A stretch of 64,000 bases of DNA from the NCBI GenBank assembly GCA_020080175.1, contig JAGHQL010000092.1, positions 39,330-103,329 of the forward strand, written 5' to 3'. The notes beneath the pieces are model-generated. The model had not been told where the DNA came from and did not search any database. It saw only the letters and a list, made by a program, of their open reading frames with translations. Position numbers and translations under genes: made by a program. Source of the stretch: Glutinoglossum americanum. Its lineage: Eukaryota > Ascomycota > Geoglossomycetes > Geoglossales > Geoglossaceae. Below are positions 23,391-33,669 of this stretch, in pieces (the stretch's first letter is position 1; every line of letters starts with the position of its first letter).

Positions 23391-24051
23391 TTACTCGCCG
23401 AACGACTCCCGCCCGCTCTCGAACACCTTGTCAAAGTCGTACTCGAACCACCTGATGTTCGGCGCGAGGCCGGCGAACTTCCAGACGCCGTCGACCTTCT
23501 TGTACCAGTGCTTGTTGGTGCTGTGGGCGTGGCCCTTGACGGCGACCTCCTTCATGGAGTCGTCGGTGTACTTCTGGTGCGGCACGCGCAGCTGGTGGTA
23601 GCCGATGACCTCGGTGTCGGAGACCTTCTCCCACCGGCTGGCGCCGATGAAGTGCTGGGTCTTGAGGAGGTTGTCGCCGAGGACCGTCGGGGAGGAGGCC
23701 ATGGCGACGAATTCTTCGGCGGGCATCGCGTCCCACATCTTGTTGAGGAAGGAGCGGTAGTCGACGATCATGGTTGGGGCGATGCATTTGCGGAGGCGGT
23801 CCCAGTCCTGGGGTGAGTGCGGTGTTAGCGGGGTATGGTCTTGCTTGGGGAGACGGTGGACGGGGATAGTGAACGGTAAATACCTTGGAGTCGTAGCTGT
23901 CTGCCCACTCGAACACGGCGGCGCAGAGGCCGAGGTAGTCTGTCGCGCGCGACGGCAAGTCAGCGGAGAGAGTTCTGAAGATGGACGGAAGCAAGTTCTC
24001 GACGAAAGAAAACCAAGACTAACCATCGAAAGTGATGTTTCCTGCTGCCAT
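23391..24051 (-). CDS. SCD1: Scytalone dehydratase
   Basis: Three exons, 24051-24024, 23939-23884 and 23807-23391, total 501 nt, 166 residues (known enzymes about 170-190). The enzyme dehydrates scytalone and vermelone in the DHN-melanin pathway. The residues that define the active site in the Magnaporthe enzyme (Tyr30, Asp31, Tyr50, His85, His110, Ser129, Asn131) are all matched with the same spacing: Y25, D26, Y45, H80, H105, S124, N126. Family blocks include [54 protein letters not shown] and [20 protein letters not shown]. Introns 84 and 76 nt with standard borders. No polyketide synthase or THN reductase is nearby in this window. Intact. Confidence 0.93.
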
Positions 24052-26179
24052 TGTGGAAGAGAAGTCTCGTTTTTTGATCAAAGTATTGTTTCTTCAGGTG
24101 ATGATACCGCCTGCCCTTTCAAACAAAAAAAATATCCTCGTCGATCCCCTTCCTTCTTGTACTCGCCCGTCCGTCGCTCCAGAAACCCGGAACTTGGGGA
24201 AAGAGCTTCCCACAACCCCACCTTCCCGCGCGACGCAGCAAAACAGCCGACCCTTCGGCTCCCCAACCCCCGACGCCCGCACCGCACCACAGCCTGTCTC
24301 CGGAAACGCTGGTTGGGGTTTCCAGCACCGGAGGTCCGTGCCGCCCAGCGCGATCCAGCCCGCTTTCCCCTGGTAGGCTGTTTTTGGGCTTCGCGCTTTC
24401 GCGCATTTGCGCATTCGCGCATGGAATGAGGTCTGGACTGGGAAATGCGCGCGCCGAGGGGAGGTTGCGCAGGTGTTCGACGTCCCCTGCATCCCCGGGC
24501 GCGTAACCGAAGCCGGTCTGTCCACACAGACTCAGCCCCACCAGCCTCTTTTACGTATCTACAGGTAAATTGTTATTGAAGTCTCCATGCAATGCGGCTC
24601 CAGCTATCTAGCTGCATTTGATAGTTCAAATATTCGAATTGTCTACACCGCTCCCTTCCCTTTGATTATGCTGTGCTCGTACTAGCATGGAGTACTCTAC
24701 TCTGAATGCGGGTGTTGCTTGGATCTCGTGGCTCCCCTTGAATGCCCCACTCCCTACACTCTCTAATCAGAGGCGAGAGAATATGGCCCGTCTCCGCAGG
24801 TTCCACCGGTCCCGCAATACTGCATTCGACGCCCTTTCCCATCTAAAATCTAGGCCTCGACCGTGCATCGTGTCCGACTCAATGACGAATCCGATCGATG
24901 CGGAATTAACCCGGAGCAATGTCGTGCTCAAATCCCCTGGCGAATTGCGGAGCAGCCCCGAGCCCTGAGCAATATCGCGTTGTCGTATCAAGCGATTCCG
25001 GTGCGGAAGGAACCCCGTCCCGAGCGTCGGAGTGGTGGTCCGAGCGTTTCACATCTCCGGGAGGGAAATCTCGAGACAAATCAATTTATTCTCCCGACAC
25101 CAACTGAACTGCAGGTGCGACGAAGAATAGCGGTTGAATATATTGTGGTGTCCTCAAAAATAGCCCTAAGATCCTTTCTTAGCCCTGGCTATTACCAAAA
25201 TAACCTAATTCGTAAAATGGAAATTACCCTATTTGTGTCTTTGGCGCCCCATTATCTAATATCTAATCCAAGAACTTTAGATACCGCGCGCCATCTCTCA
25301 ACGCAATTGAACTAACCTGCAATAGTGAATACTTAAAAGGTATCTTCCATCCGCTCCACAAGTTGTAGGGCCCTACGTCATCAAATGGGTCAATCCCAAT
25401 CATACCTCGAGAGTGCCTTATTAAATTTAGAAAAGCCCATGTTAAGATATTCCGTCTAAATTCTGAGCCAGACTGGCAACAAAAGTGTTTGCCGAAAAAA
25501 CGCCAAAATACTGCTGGGACGGACGGTTTTTTTTTTATTGCGAAGCTATATGATTGGAGTTTGTATTTAAAAACTCAATCCGATATTGCGAAACAATCCC
25601 AAACCATGTCGCGGAAATTCCTCAAACTATATGCAGTCCTCGCGTGGCATCAAACCTTATTTGCTTGCAATCAAACCCGGCTTTGCGGCCTTATCTGAGA
25701 TTGGTGACGAATAAGGCGCTGTGGGGATACATCTGCTCTTTGGATGATTTTCGACCTAGGGTAGTACAGACCGCCTCAGGTATTGGCTTTGGCTTTCTCT
25801 GGAAACGCTAGCGAGAATTGAGTGACTTCAGCTAAGGGGATGGCCACTTGGTCTACGACGGAGTTCTGGAGTGTTGGAAAAAAAAAAATAAGGACAACAT
25901 AGTGTAAGACAGTACGGGTTTGGCTTCGCTTTGCCGCCTTAGAGCTTCTCTGCCGTTCCTTGACTTGCCTGGCGGCTCAGATGATGAGAGGGACGTTTGT
26001 GAGCGAACAGCACTTGAAAGAAGCTGAAACCCTCCCCAGATGGCTATGTTTTCCGAATGCTTATCCCCGACCCCACAATTTTTGGAAGCGAGCGTGGAGG
26101 ACGACTTGACTTGTATGTGGATTAAGACTAGCTAAAGAACCAGCAGAGGGATCCAGTGCTGGTGTTGACGCCAGCCATG
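24052..26179. other. Intergenic region, no gene seen
   Basis: About 2.1 kb. The first 450 bp is GC-rich and would include the scytalone dehydratase promoter; 25.1-25.7 kb is AT-rich. Short frames on both strands show no domain. Confidence 0.4.
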
Positions 26180-26986
26180 TTAGCACCGCGCTGAATTGCC
26201 AACTTCCGGCAGCGTTTGGGGTAACTCGATTATCTCGGCTTGCGCTAACTCAAATCTGTTGTCGGGACTATCTCCATGCTCCTTCCCGCCATCCTTTTGC
26301 TGCTGCAGCTCTTTCAAATCACGTCCCCTTCTATGGCTTCGCGCCTTGAAAATACCGAGCAGGACCACTAGGATGGATATTATTGGTACCCCGACACCAA
26401 TGGCGACTTTTCCGCCTGTGCTAAGAGGTGGTGAGGGAGGTTGTGATGTTGGCCCAGATGCGGGCGTGGATGTTGTCGGCGCCGTTGACATGCCTGATGT
26501 CGGACCAGCCGGCGAGTCCGGGATGAGAGTCCTTAGTATGGAGTAAGGCCCGAGACTTAGAGTCGCGCTCCCACTACAACAAGTCGAGTTTGAAGAGCTC
26601 GATGAGCAGCAATATTCATCATTGCCACAGGGAACAATTTTGGTGGCGGCGGCTGCAGTGGACTGTCAGCCGATTTATGAGGGTAGGGGGAGAGGAGTTA
26701 ACATGCAGTCAAGGCAGAATTTGGGGCATTCTGAAGATCTCCACGATTTGTCTGTGCAAGTACCTCGAGTGTACAGGTTCGCTCCGGGAAGGTACCCACG
26801 GCAGAGTTTATTTGATGTGCAGATCCACCCCATACCGCAACAAAAGCTCTCTCCTGTTCCCTGCAGGCAGGGAAAGTCTCCTGCTGCTAACGACCCGTCG
26901 GGTCTATAGCATGAGGATGGCCCCGAATCCGCGGCCTCAATAGGGAGCAATAGTGCTAAGAATGCGAACAACATTACTAGCGACAC
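26180..26986 (-). CDS. Secreted-type Cys-rich ectodomain protein with one transmembrane segment
   Basis: Two exons, 26986 to about 26707 and 26652-26180. The N-terminus (MSLVMLFAFLALLLPIEA) is a signal peptide. Then comes a Cys-rich ectodomain: CYRPDGSLAAGDFPC, ESFCCGMGWICTSNKLC, YTRGTCTDKSWRSSECPKFC, and after the intron PCGNDEYCC and STCCSG. A Thr/Pro/Ser-rich stalk precedes the membrane helix VAIGVGVPIISILVVLLGIF and a polar basic tail with QQQKDGGK. This layout is common in filamentous ascomycetes; function unknown. Reading continuity needs a GC-AG intron (GCATGT at 26706); the GTTAAC donor four bases downstream breaks frame. Total 753 nt, 250 residues. Confidence 0.72.
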
Positions 26987-28005
26987 GAGTCACAATCAGG
27001 GACCGACACTATATGGGCGCGGGGCTTTGGGAGGTAGCGGGATATTTGGGATTGATGTTGGCGGAGAAGAGGGTAGTGGGCCAGGCAATGCTATATATAC
27101 CCGAAACCTTGAGGGTGACGGCCATGTCGCTCGGAGGATTTTTGGAAACATTCCTCTGCACGTTGGCGGCGATGGAGTGGCGAAGCCACCCTATCTATTG
27201 GGTAATGCCTGCCATTTCGAGTTATGCCACCTTGTATTTGCCACCTTGCATTTGCCGCCCTGTTTCACGCCGTCCCGCGGAGGCCTCTAATGCCAAGAAA
27301 CCTCTAGCCTATGGTTTGTAGCTAAGCTGCCGACAGTCCCTACTGTATGAGTCGGCCAGTATTCCCATAAATCTATAGTCATCTGTAGCGCCTTAATCAA
27401 TAGTAATATCAATCGAATTGCTGGTTATCTTAAATGCCTTTTCCCCCCTCTGGTTCTGAACCATAGCTACAGGACCATCGGTGGGTCTTGCCTCAGCTAT
27501 CCTAGGCATTTCTATTGCTAATTTTAGTCGCACCATCATGTTCCTTATTTAGAGCGGGCTTTGCCCGCTCCCAACTCGAGAAGTTTGTCCGCTCCGAATT
27601 ATCTTCTCCAGCGGTCGCATAGCCAATGGGTCTGGGCGGCAGCTTCAGAACAGCCGCGGGCGTATGGTCCGGGAGTTGCGAGGGTGCCATCAAAGAAAGC
27701 GTATCGTGGCCTCAAGGCTGAGGGCTAGTGACAGACTGTTTGCTTTTGAAACTATTGGCCGGGTGGGGGCTGTTTCATCTACTCAACGGATTTGTACTGG
27801 GAAGAGGCTGGGCCCGCCGCGCCACCGCTACCACTATTCCAGAGAAAAAGTAATTACCTTATCTCGTTTTGCACGCGCTGGCCCCCAGGAAAGCGAGTCT
27901 TGGCTGCAGCGCGGGCTCCTTCTAATCGAGGACGACTAAAACCACCAGTTTTTCCGCACATTCTTCATATTCGGCTGTCTAATCCTCAACGACCTGACCA
28001 GGAAC
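26987..28005. other. Intergenic region, no gene seen
   Basis: About 1 kb with scattered frames and no domain. It separates the divergent membrane-protein and CorA-like genes. Confidence 0.4.
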
Positions 28006-29895
28006 ATGGATGGCAAATCGTTGACCACAGTATCGCAAGTTGAAAAGTATTCTAGCCATACCAGCTAAGACACTCCCCGCCGACTGCGCGTTTCTCGGGT
28101 TGACTTGGGTACTTATCGCAAGCTTGTGGATAGGACTTCTTGTGGACCTAATGGCTCACGTGCCGAATCCTCTTCGGGAGAGGACGGGGGTACGGCTTTA
28201 GGTGCCGGGGCTCGTAGCTACGGCGAATATGTCCACGGTCTCTCCCATCACTGGCGATTCTTACAACGACTGGACTGCTTTATGAACCCGGATCTGGCGG
28301 TCGTGCTCAAGTCTCCCGTAGCAGACGAGGTACCGCAGGAGCGGCTCATTGGGCCGAATGCGAGGCATAAGAAGATTGACATCGTCGTCCTGGACATCTT
28401 GGATGGGGTTGCAGGCGGACCGCGGCCGGGCCTAAATTCTTCTGGATATTCTGGATCAATAACAGCTCGGTTTAACAACCTGATCCCCGGGCGGCAAGAC
28501 TATGATGACTCCACCTCGGATGAGCTTCGGTCCTTCCTCACAGAGGAAAAGCCATCCAATGTCCGGGCGAGGCTGTACCTGGTTGAGGACCTTTCTAGTG
28601 ACGTAGTGGAGATCTTAGGGTCGACCTTTAAACTCGATCCGAATTTTTTCGCATATCATATCCGGCGATGCCGGACGCACTACGTAGAGCTGGTCAATTG
28701 ACAGACGAGGAACATCAATCTCAGCCACCCATTTGAAGGGTTTGCTCAGTTCTCAGATGCCCCCAGCCGTCCGTACTTTCACCTTGAATTCCGCCGGAGC
28801 TATAGGTCGGTGGGCCCCGCAATCTTTCACCCGCAGAGCGTGATTGTGAGGTCGGTAGAGTTGGCGGAAAACGTCTCCAATGTGAAGGAGAAGGTGAGCG
28901 TCTGGACGGATATAGAAGTTATTTCTGGGAGGGAGACCCTAACGGGTATGGCGCCTTCATTATGCTTATTAGACTCCCACCGACATCGCTTGGTGTCCCA
29001 CAAGATGTGAAATAACAATCTCTATACAGGTATCTTCCTTTTTGACTCCGCAATGAATGCTCCTTTCCTCTCATCTGGAGAAGGCAAAGCGAGAGGAATC
29101 CTCTACCCAAAGTTTCCCGCGACACCGTTTGAGGCCCTTACCCCAGGGATTCAGTCTCCCCTTCGTGCAGACTATGTCGATACCCTACTCAGCAATGGAC
29201 ATCAAACTGCCGAAGTTGAGGTCGATGACATCCGGGCTTACGTCCTCTACTTCGTGATGTCGCGCACGATAGCAGAGTGGTCTCATTTCGCGGATCTGAT
29301 CGAAAAGCGTTTGGTCCTGCTTGAGGAGGGCCTCAACACGATTGGCTCGCACAACTCCGCCCTCATGTCTCGCGAGGAGCCTAAGAAGGGGATGCTGCTC
29401 GCCACTGCTTTGAAGGAGCTCTCGTTTTTGCGCACACAATCACAGGGATTGAATCGCGAGATGACCTTCGTGGCCAGCGTGATCCGTGGCCGTTTGAAGG
29501 AGGCAGTGTTGCACCAAGGCCTGGGTGCAGATCTTGTGCGATTACAGCAGATGGGCAAGTCGTGGGAGAACAGGACCGCTGCTATCCATGCTACCATCGT
29601 AGCTTGGCTTTCTATCCAGGAGGGCAAACTAGCCGTCGAGCAGGGCGAGAGTTTGGCTAAACTAACGCTGCTGGGGTTCGTTTTTGTGCCTCTTGGATGT
29701 GTGGCAACGGTGATGAGCGTGGGGACTTTGGGGTCTTCGAAGGCCTATTGGATATATGTCCTTATTGCCGTGCCTTTGACAGCGTTTACAATATTGGTTG
29801 GCGGGCACGTCGGGGAAATGCTGCGGAAGGGCAAGAGAAGAATTGGCGGGCGAGGTGGGAAGCTGGAGGAGGATGGTGTCGCTGGGGCTGAGTAG
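28006..29895 (+). pseudogene. CorA-like cation transporter pseudogene, two in-frame stops
   Basis: Exons 28006-28945 and 29030-29895 (84-nt intron GTATGG...CAG, phase 1) give a fungal CorA-like protein: N-terminal domain with YHIRRCRTHYVELVN and SRPYFHLEFRRSYRS, a long helical region (LLEEGLNTIGSHNSALMS, ENRTAAIHATIVAWLSIQEG), and two C-terminal membrane helices (LTLLGFVFVPLGCVATVMSV; AYWIYVLIAVPLTAFTILVG). The canonical GMN motif after helix 1 is absent, as in many fungal CorA-like proteins. The frame is interrupted by TAA at 28066-28068 and TGA at 28699-28701, both open on each side. CAA-to-TAA and CGA- or TGG-to-TGA changes explain them. The ATG at 28006 is the only one upstream of the first stop in frame. 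Confidence 0.75.
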
Positions 29896-31821
29896 TGGTG
29901 GGCGTTGCCAGGGTATCTCGGCCAGGCCGGACCACGAGGGAGGAATCTTGACTGGGGGGTCACCGCCCGGCTGAGGCGGCACCGAGCCCCTGTTTCGGTG
30001 ATCGTAGATATCGAGGTTACAACATTGCCCTGCAATTGTGGGCGTATAGACCCTAGAACGAATTATTGATTGTCTAGGATAGGACACCTTAACGACTAAT
30101 TAGGGGGTTTAACTCGCTTCTGATATACACAGCGGGATGTTTCTTGCTGATTGCGTGCAAAAGAACTGCCAGTGGATGTCTGGCTTCTCCATTTCCCCTA
30201 AAGGATAGAGGTAAGATCGTGGTATGATTCGTTGCTGCCTAAATTTAAGCTTAGGACGTCGTTTTAATACTAGTCTAGAGATTTAGCAGCGCTCACATGG
30301 TAAGTAGGGGATGAGCCAAAGAAGATTCTCACCAGGGCATTTCAGCTGCTAGTCGCGGGGTTGTTATCCACAAAGCCTCTTGGGGGGCGGCTAGTAGGAG
30401 ATCTACTAGAGTGTACCAGATCTGGGTCTAATCGACTCTGGTTTCTCGTTTACCTGGAAGTTGCGGAGGTGCTTGGGTCGTGGAGGCGAAAGGCGACTCC
30501 GCCTCAGGATATGGTTAAGAGTCACTAAGGTCAACTGGAATTCGAGGAAGTGGCATTGGAGAAGGCTGGATAGAGAGACGGTTTCTGATACCTAGAGAGG
30601 CCGGATAGGACTTGGAGGTTTTAGATGGGAGAAGGATTTGGTGTGCGGAAGAAGCTAGGCCACCTTTACTAAAGCTGGTTAGATTTTGGAATTCTCAGAC
30701 TACAATATCCAATCACCGCCCTAAAAGAATTTGAATAAGGTGAGTCTCTCGTATAGCTGAGTGTGGGTCCCGTAGCCCCGGAGAGATAAACACCTGCGCA
30801 GAGCGGAATGGGATACCTTAATTGTTGTAGCGTTAGACTAACTTTACCTCATCTTTATTGTGCGGCGATAGCACAAAGCGGCACGATGATAGTAAGCCCC
30901 CCGCTAATGCGCTGCAATGCTAATTTCCGCCTTTCGCCGTTCACCTCCGCTTTCAACAATCCAACATCGATCCACATACCTGCCTAGTTAATGTCCGTCC
31001 CTACAGCGAGGGACGCCCCCTATCGCGGGACGAATTCACGGTTTGGACCTCTAAAACTTTCCCTCGCAAGTCTATGAAGATATGGTTGATTTATCACTGT
31101 TCTACAGCCATTTCTCCCTCAGGACACCATTCTACAATGAGAAAATTACCCCAGTCGGTCATGCTGTCGATCATTCCGTCAGGGGGCGTTGAGAGCTGCT
31201 TCAGCTGTGCCCCCCTGCTCAATCACGACCATCCACATCTCTTCGAATTTCGGAGGTATAGAACGATAATCTCATCATGAAAGAGTCCGGCTCCAAGGGT
31301 TGGAGGCCACTCTGACCCGAAGAACATGCATTCCGAGAGTTTCGCCGGGCAGAGGAGGGCCTCGACAGTTTCTCCACATGGCGTGATGTTTAGCGCGCCT
31401 GTGTGTGCATTAGCGTGTTCATGTTATCCGGTATTAAATTGTATTATATATCGACGTTATCACTCTTTGAGATTAGCTTTCTAGAACAGCTGTGGCGCAT
31501 AGCGGTAGGTTTCTAGAAGTGTTTAGGACCACGTGCTCGGTTTCGTTACAGGAGAACGCAAACCGGTCGCGGTTTGCCTAAAAGAGCCTTGAGGAACGAA
31601 GTTGGATTTTGTAATATCCAAAGACTCAATGGCAAATTTCAAGTTCTTCAGCTGGCACAAAGGTACTTTGCATTGAATGGGGAAATGATGGGGACAGGTT
31701 GCACGTGCGTGATTTCCTGGAGTTATGCCGGTGCAGGGTAACACGTCACCAAACTCTGGAAGGGCGCTACGAAAGTCATTTTTCTTTTCCAACTCAAGGA
31801 TTCCAGTGATTTACAGCAGCT
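29896..31821. other. Intergenic region, no gene seen
   Basis: About 1.9 kb without a sustained frame; the stretch 31430-31820 immediately before merB is the likely promoter. Confidence 0.4.
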
Positions 31822-32688
31822 ATGGGTGGACAAAATCCTATTAAGGTGCAACTGCTATTTGTTCCTGACTGCCCGTTAGCGAAGAAGGTCCGCAGCACGC
31901 TCAACGATTGTTTGGGGAAAACGGACATACGCGTAATAGTGGAAGAGCTCGTCGGAGATTATAATTCTCCCACGCTTCTCGTGAACGGCTTTGATGTCAC
32001 GGGTCAGCCTCCAGCAACGGAAGGGCAAACTTCATGCCGGCTAGACCTTCCAAATGAGGAACAGGTATTAGCTGCTATTCGAGGGCTATCAATCTTAAGC
32101 TATGAGGACGCAGGAGAGGCGGATATCCTAGCGGCGGCGTTTAAAACTCTGCTTCACAGCGGAGAATGTGTCGAAGTCGATTTCCTCAGCAGAGAGTTGG
32201 ACAGGAAGATGGATGACGTGATGGCCCGGATGAAGGCACTGCAGCGGGCTGGACACCTACAATTGGATGGTGAAGGCTGCATCGTTGCAGCTGGCGGGTT
32301 AAGTTTGCTTCCTACGAAGCATGAAATATCCATCGAAGGGAGGACATTCTGGGCCTGGTGTGCCTTCGACGTTCTGGGTATTTTTGGGGCCCTGCAGGCT
32401 TCAGGATTCGCGAGATCTGTCGATCCATCAACCAACGACAGCTTAGTTCTCAACTTTGTCAGAGGAGTTCCTCAAGGCATGAATCTTCTGATCTTTATGG
32501 GGGATCCATGTACGGGAGTTACCGTTTGCGATGACTGGTGTCCGAAAGTCAATTTTTTCAAGTCCAAGTCGTCAGCTGAGGCGTGGATCGAGGTGAAGGG
32601 AATTACAGGTTCTTTGATATCGGTGGGAAATCTGATGGCAGCAGCCCGAGAAGCATGGTGCAGATCTGTTATAGGGGAAAAGGATTGA
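31822..32688 (+). CDS. merB: Organomercurial (alkylmercury) lyase with thioredoxin-like N-terminal domain
   Basis: Intronless, 288 residues, clear ATG. Residues 8-88 form a thioredoxin-like half (KVQLLFVPDCPLAKKVRSTL, with a single Cys17, then SPTLLVNGFDVTG). Residues 95-165 are a winged-helix-like region, and 170-285 the MerB catalytic core. The MerB triad is conserved: C180 and D183 in FWAWCAFD match Cys96/Asp99, and C240 in DDWCPKVNFF matches Cys159, with similar spacing (60 vs 63). MerB cleaves the carbon-mercury bond of organomercurials, releasing Hg2+ and the hydrocarbon. The thioredoxin-MerB layout and lack of introns resemble bacterial forms and suggest horizontal acquisition. No mercuric reductase gene is in the window. 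Known fungal precedent: a methylmercury demethylase in Metarhizium. Confidence 0.88.
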   Translation: MGGQNPIKVQLLFVPDCPLAKKVRSTLNDCLGKTDIRVIVEELVGDYNSPTLLVNGFDVTGQPPATEGQTSCRLDLPNEEQVLAAIRGLSILSYEDAGEADILAAAFKTLLHSGECVEVDFLSRELDRKMDDVMARMKALQRAGHLQLDGEGCIVAAGGLSLLPTKHEISIEGRTFWAWCAFDVLGIFGALQASGFARSVDPSTNDSLVLNFVRGVPQGMNLLIFMGDPCTGVTVCDDWCPKVNFFKSKSSAEAWIEVKGITGSLISVGNLMAAAREAWCRSVIGEKD

Positions 32689-32950
32689 TACAATTGCCAG
32701 AGATCGATCTTGCACTAGCAGATGAGTTATTGAATAGAATTTTCATACAAGTATATATTCGTATCATGATCTTTGGTAAGTAGGTCTCGATTGATGTAAC
32801 TCCACTATCATAGGATGACGCCTCTAGTCAAACTCTGAAAACTTCTTGGGAGGATGTCGGTTATGATGCGGTCTGGTTGTGTCGTCCAAGGGCAGTGAAG
32901 GAGGTGGGCCGACAGAAGAAGCCTCTAGTTCTGTAGTTGAAGGGGCTACA
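32689..32950. other. merB 3' flank, no gene seen
   Basis: Short AT-rich spacer between merB and the helicase remnant. Confidence 0.4.
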
Positions 32951-33570
32951 GCTTGAAAAGATGCAGGTTCCGTGCCGGTTCTCGCTTGCAGCGGATCGTC
33001 TTTGTGCCCATTAAAGCTAGTCAACAGCGCTGTATACACGGCATTAGAAGTCATTCTCGACCAGAAGTACCCAGGTCATCGCATCTCCGCCGACACCATC
33101 CTCCATTTCGGGCCGCCAGCCGGGATCTTGCTGGCCTCGGAAACAACTACAGACTTCCGCTTTGTAGGCATGCTGCCTGGCACCATCCTCCTCGCCTCCA
33201 TGAGCAGTAAAATCGAATGCGTAAGGAAGCGGCCATGGCAGCGGAATGACGTTACCCGTAAGGGACTACCATGCACGGCGGCGTTCGCGTGTACGGATTA
33301 TAAGGTGCAAGGCAGGACGTTAGAGCGGGTGGCATTGGAATTGCGAGGGACTCGAACAACGAACATCGACGGCCAGGCGGTACCCAGCCAGTGCGATCCG
33401 TCCAGCTTGTACGTGCAACTGTCGCGTCGCCGTCGTTAGGTGGCATAATGCTACTATCGGGGGCGTGAGAGAGGGACGTCGTGGGCAACACGGTGCCGGA
33501 GAGCATGGAGGAGGCAGAGAAGAGGCTGGAAGGGCTTAGTGAAGCGACAATAAAGAAAGGCCGCCGGTAT
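32951..33570 (+). pseudogene. Pif1-like DNA helicase, C-terminal remnant
   Basis: The frame at 32972-33439 gives LVNSAVYTALEVILDQKYPG, then AFACTDYKVQGRTLERVALE and SSLYVQLSR, the last helicase motifs of a fungal Pif1-family helicase (the YKVQGRT and QLSR boxes are superfamily-1 motifs V and VI). After a stop and frame change near 33439 the homology continues as DVVGNTVPESMEEAEKRLEG and SEATIK up to about 33555. Only the C-terminal third remains, with no ATP-binding motifs. Helicases of this kind are often carried by repeats or subtelomeric elements in fungi, and this one borders an AT-rich repeat block. Confidence 0.7.
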
Positions 33571-33589
33571 TGCCACACCCCCTTTTGAT

Positions 33590-33640
33590 GCGGCCACACC
33601 CCACATTTTGGTGCGGCCACATCCTCTAATGATTGGATGC
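33590..33640. repeat. Short direct repeat of TGCGGCCACA...C units
   Basis: Three degenerate copies of a GCGGCCACACCCC-like unit in tandem directly downstream of the helicase remnant, at the boundary to AT-rich DNA. Confidence 0.5.
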
Positions 33641-33669
33641 GGTGTGCGAGGCAGCAAATGGTAACATGG

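Noticed and set aside
23431-23994. 187-residue Pro/Arg-rich minus frame
   Set aside because: It is an out-of-frame shadow of scytalone dehydratase caused by high GC.
24078-24541. Three overlapping minus frames of about 145 residues
   Set aside because: Overlap in all three frames with low-complexity composition is typical of GC-rich noncoding DNA; no domain.
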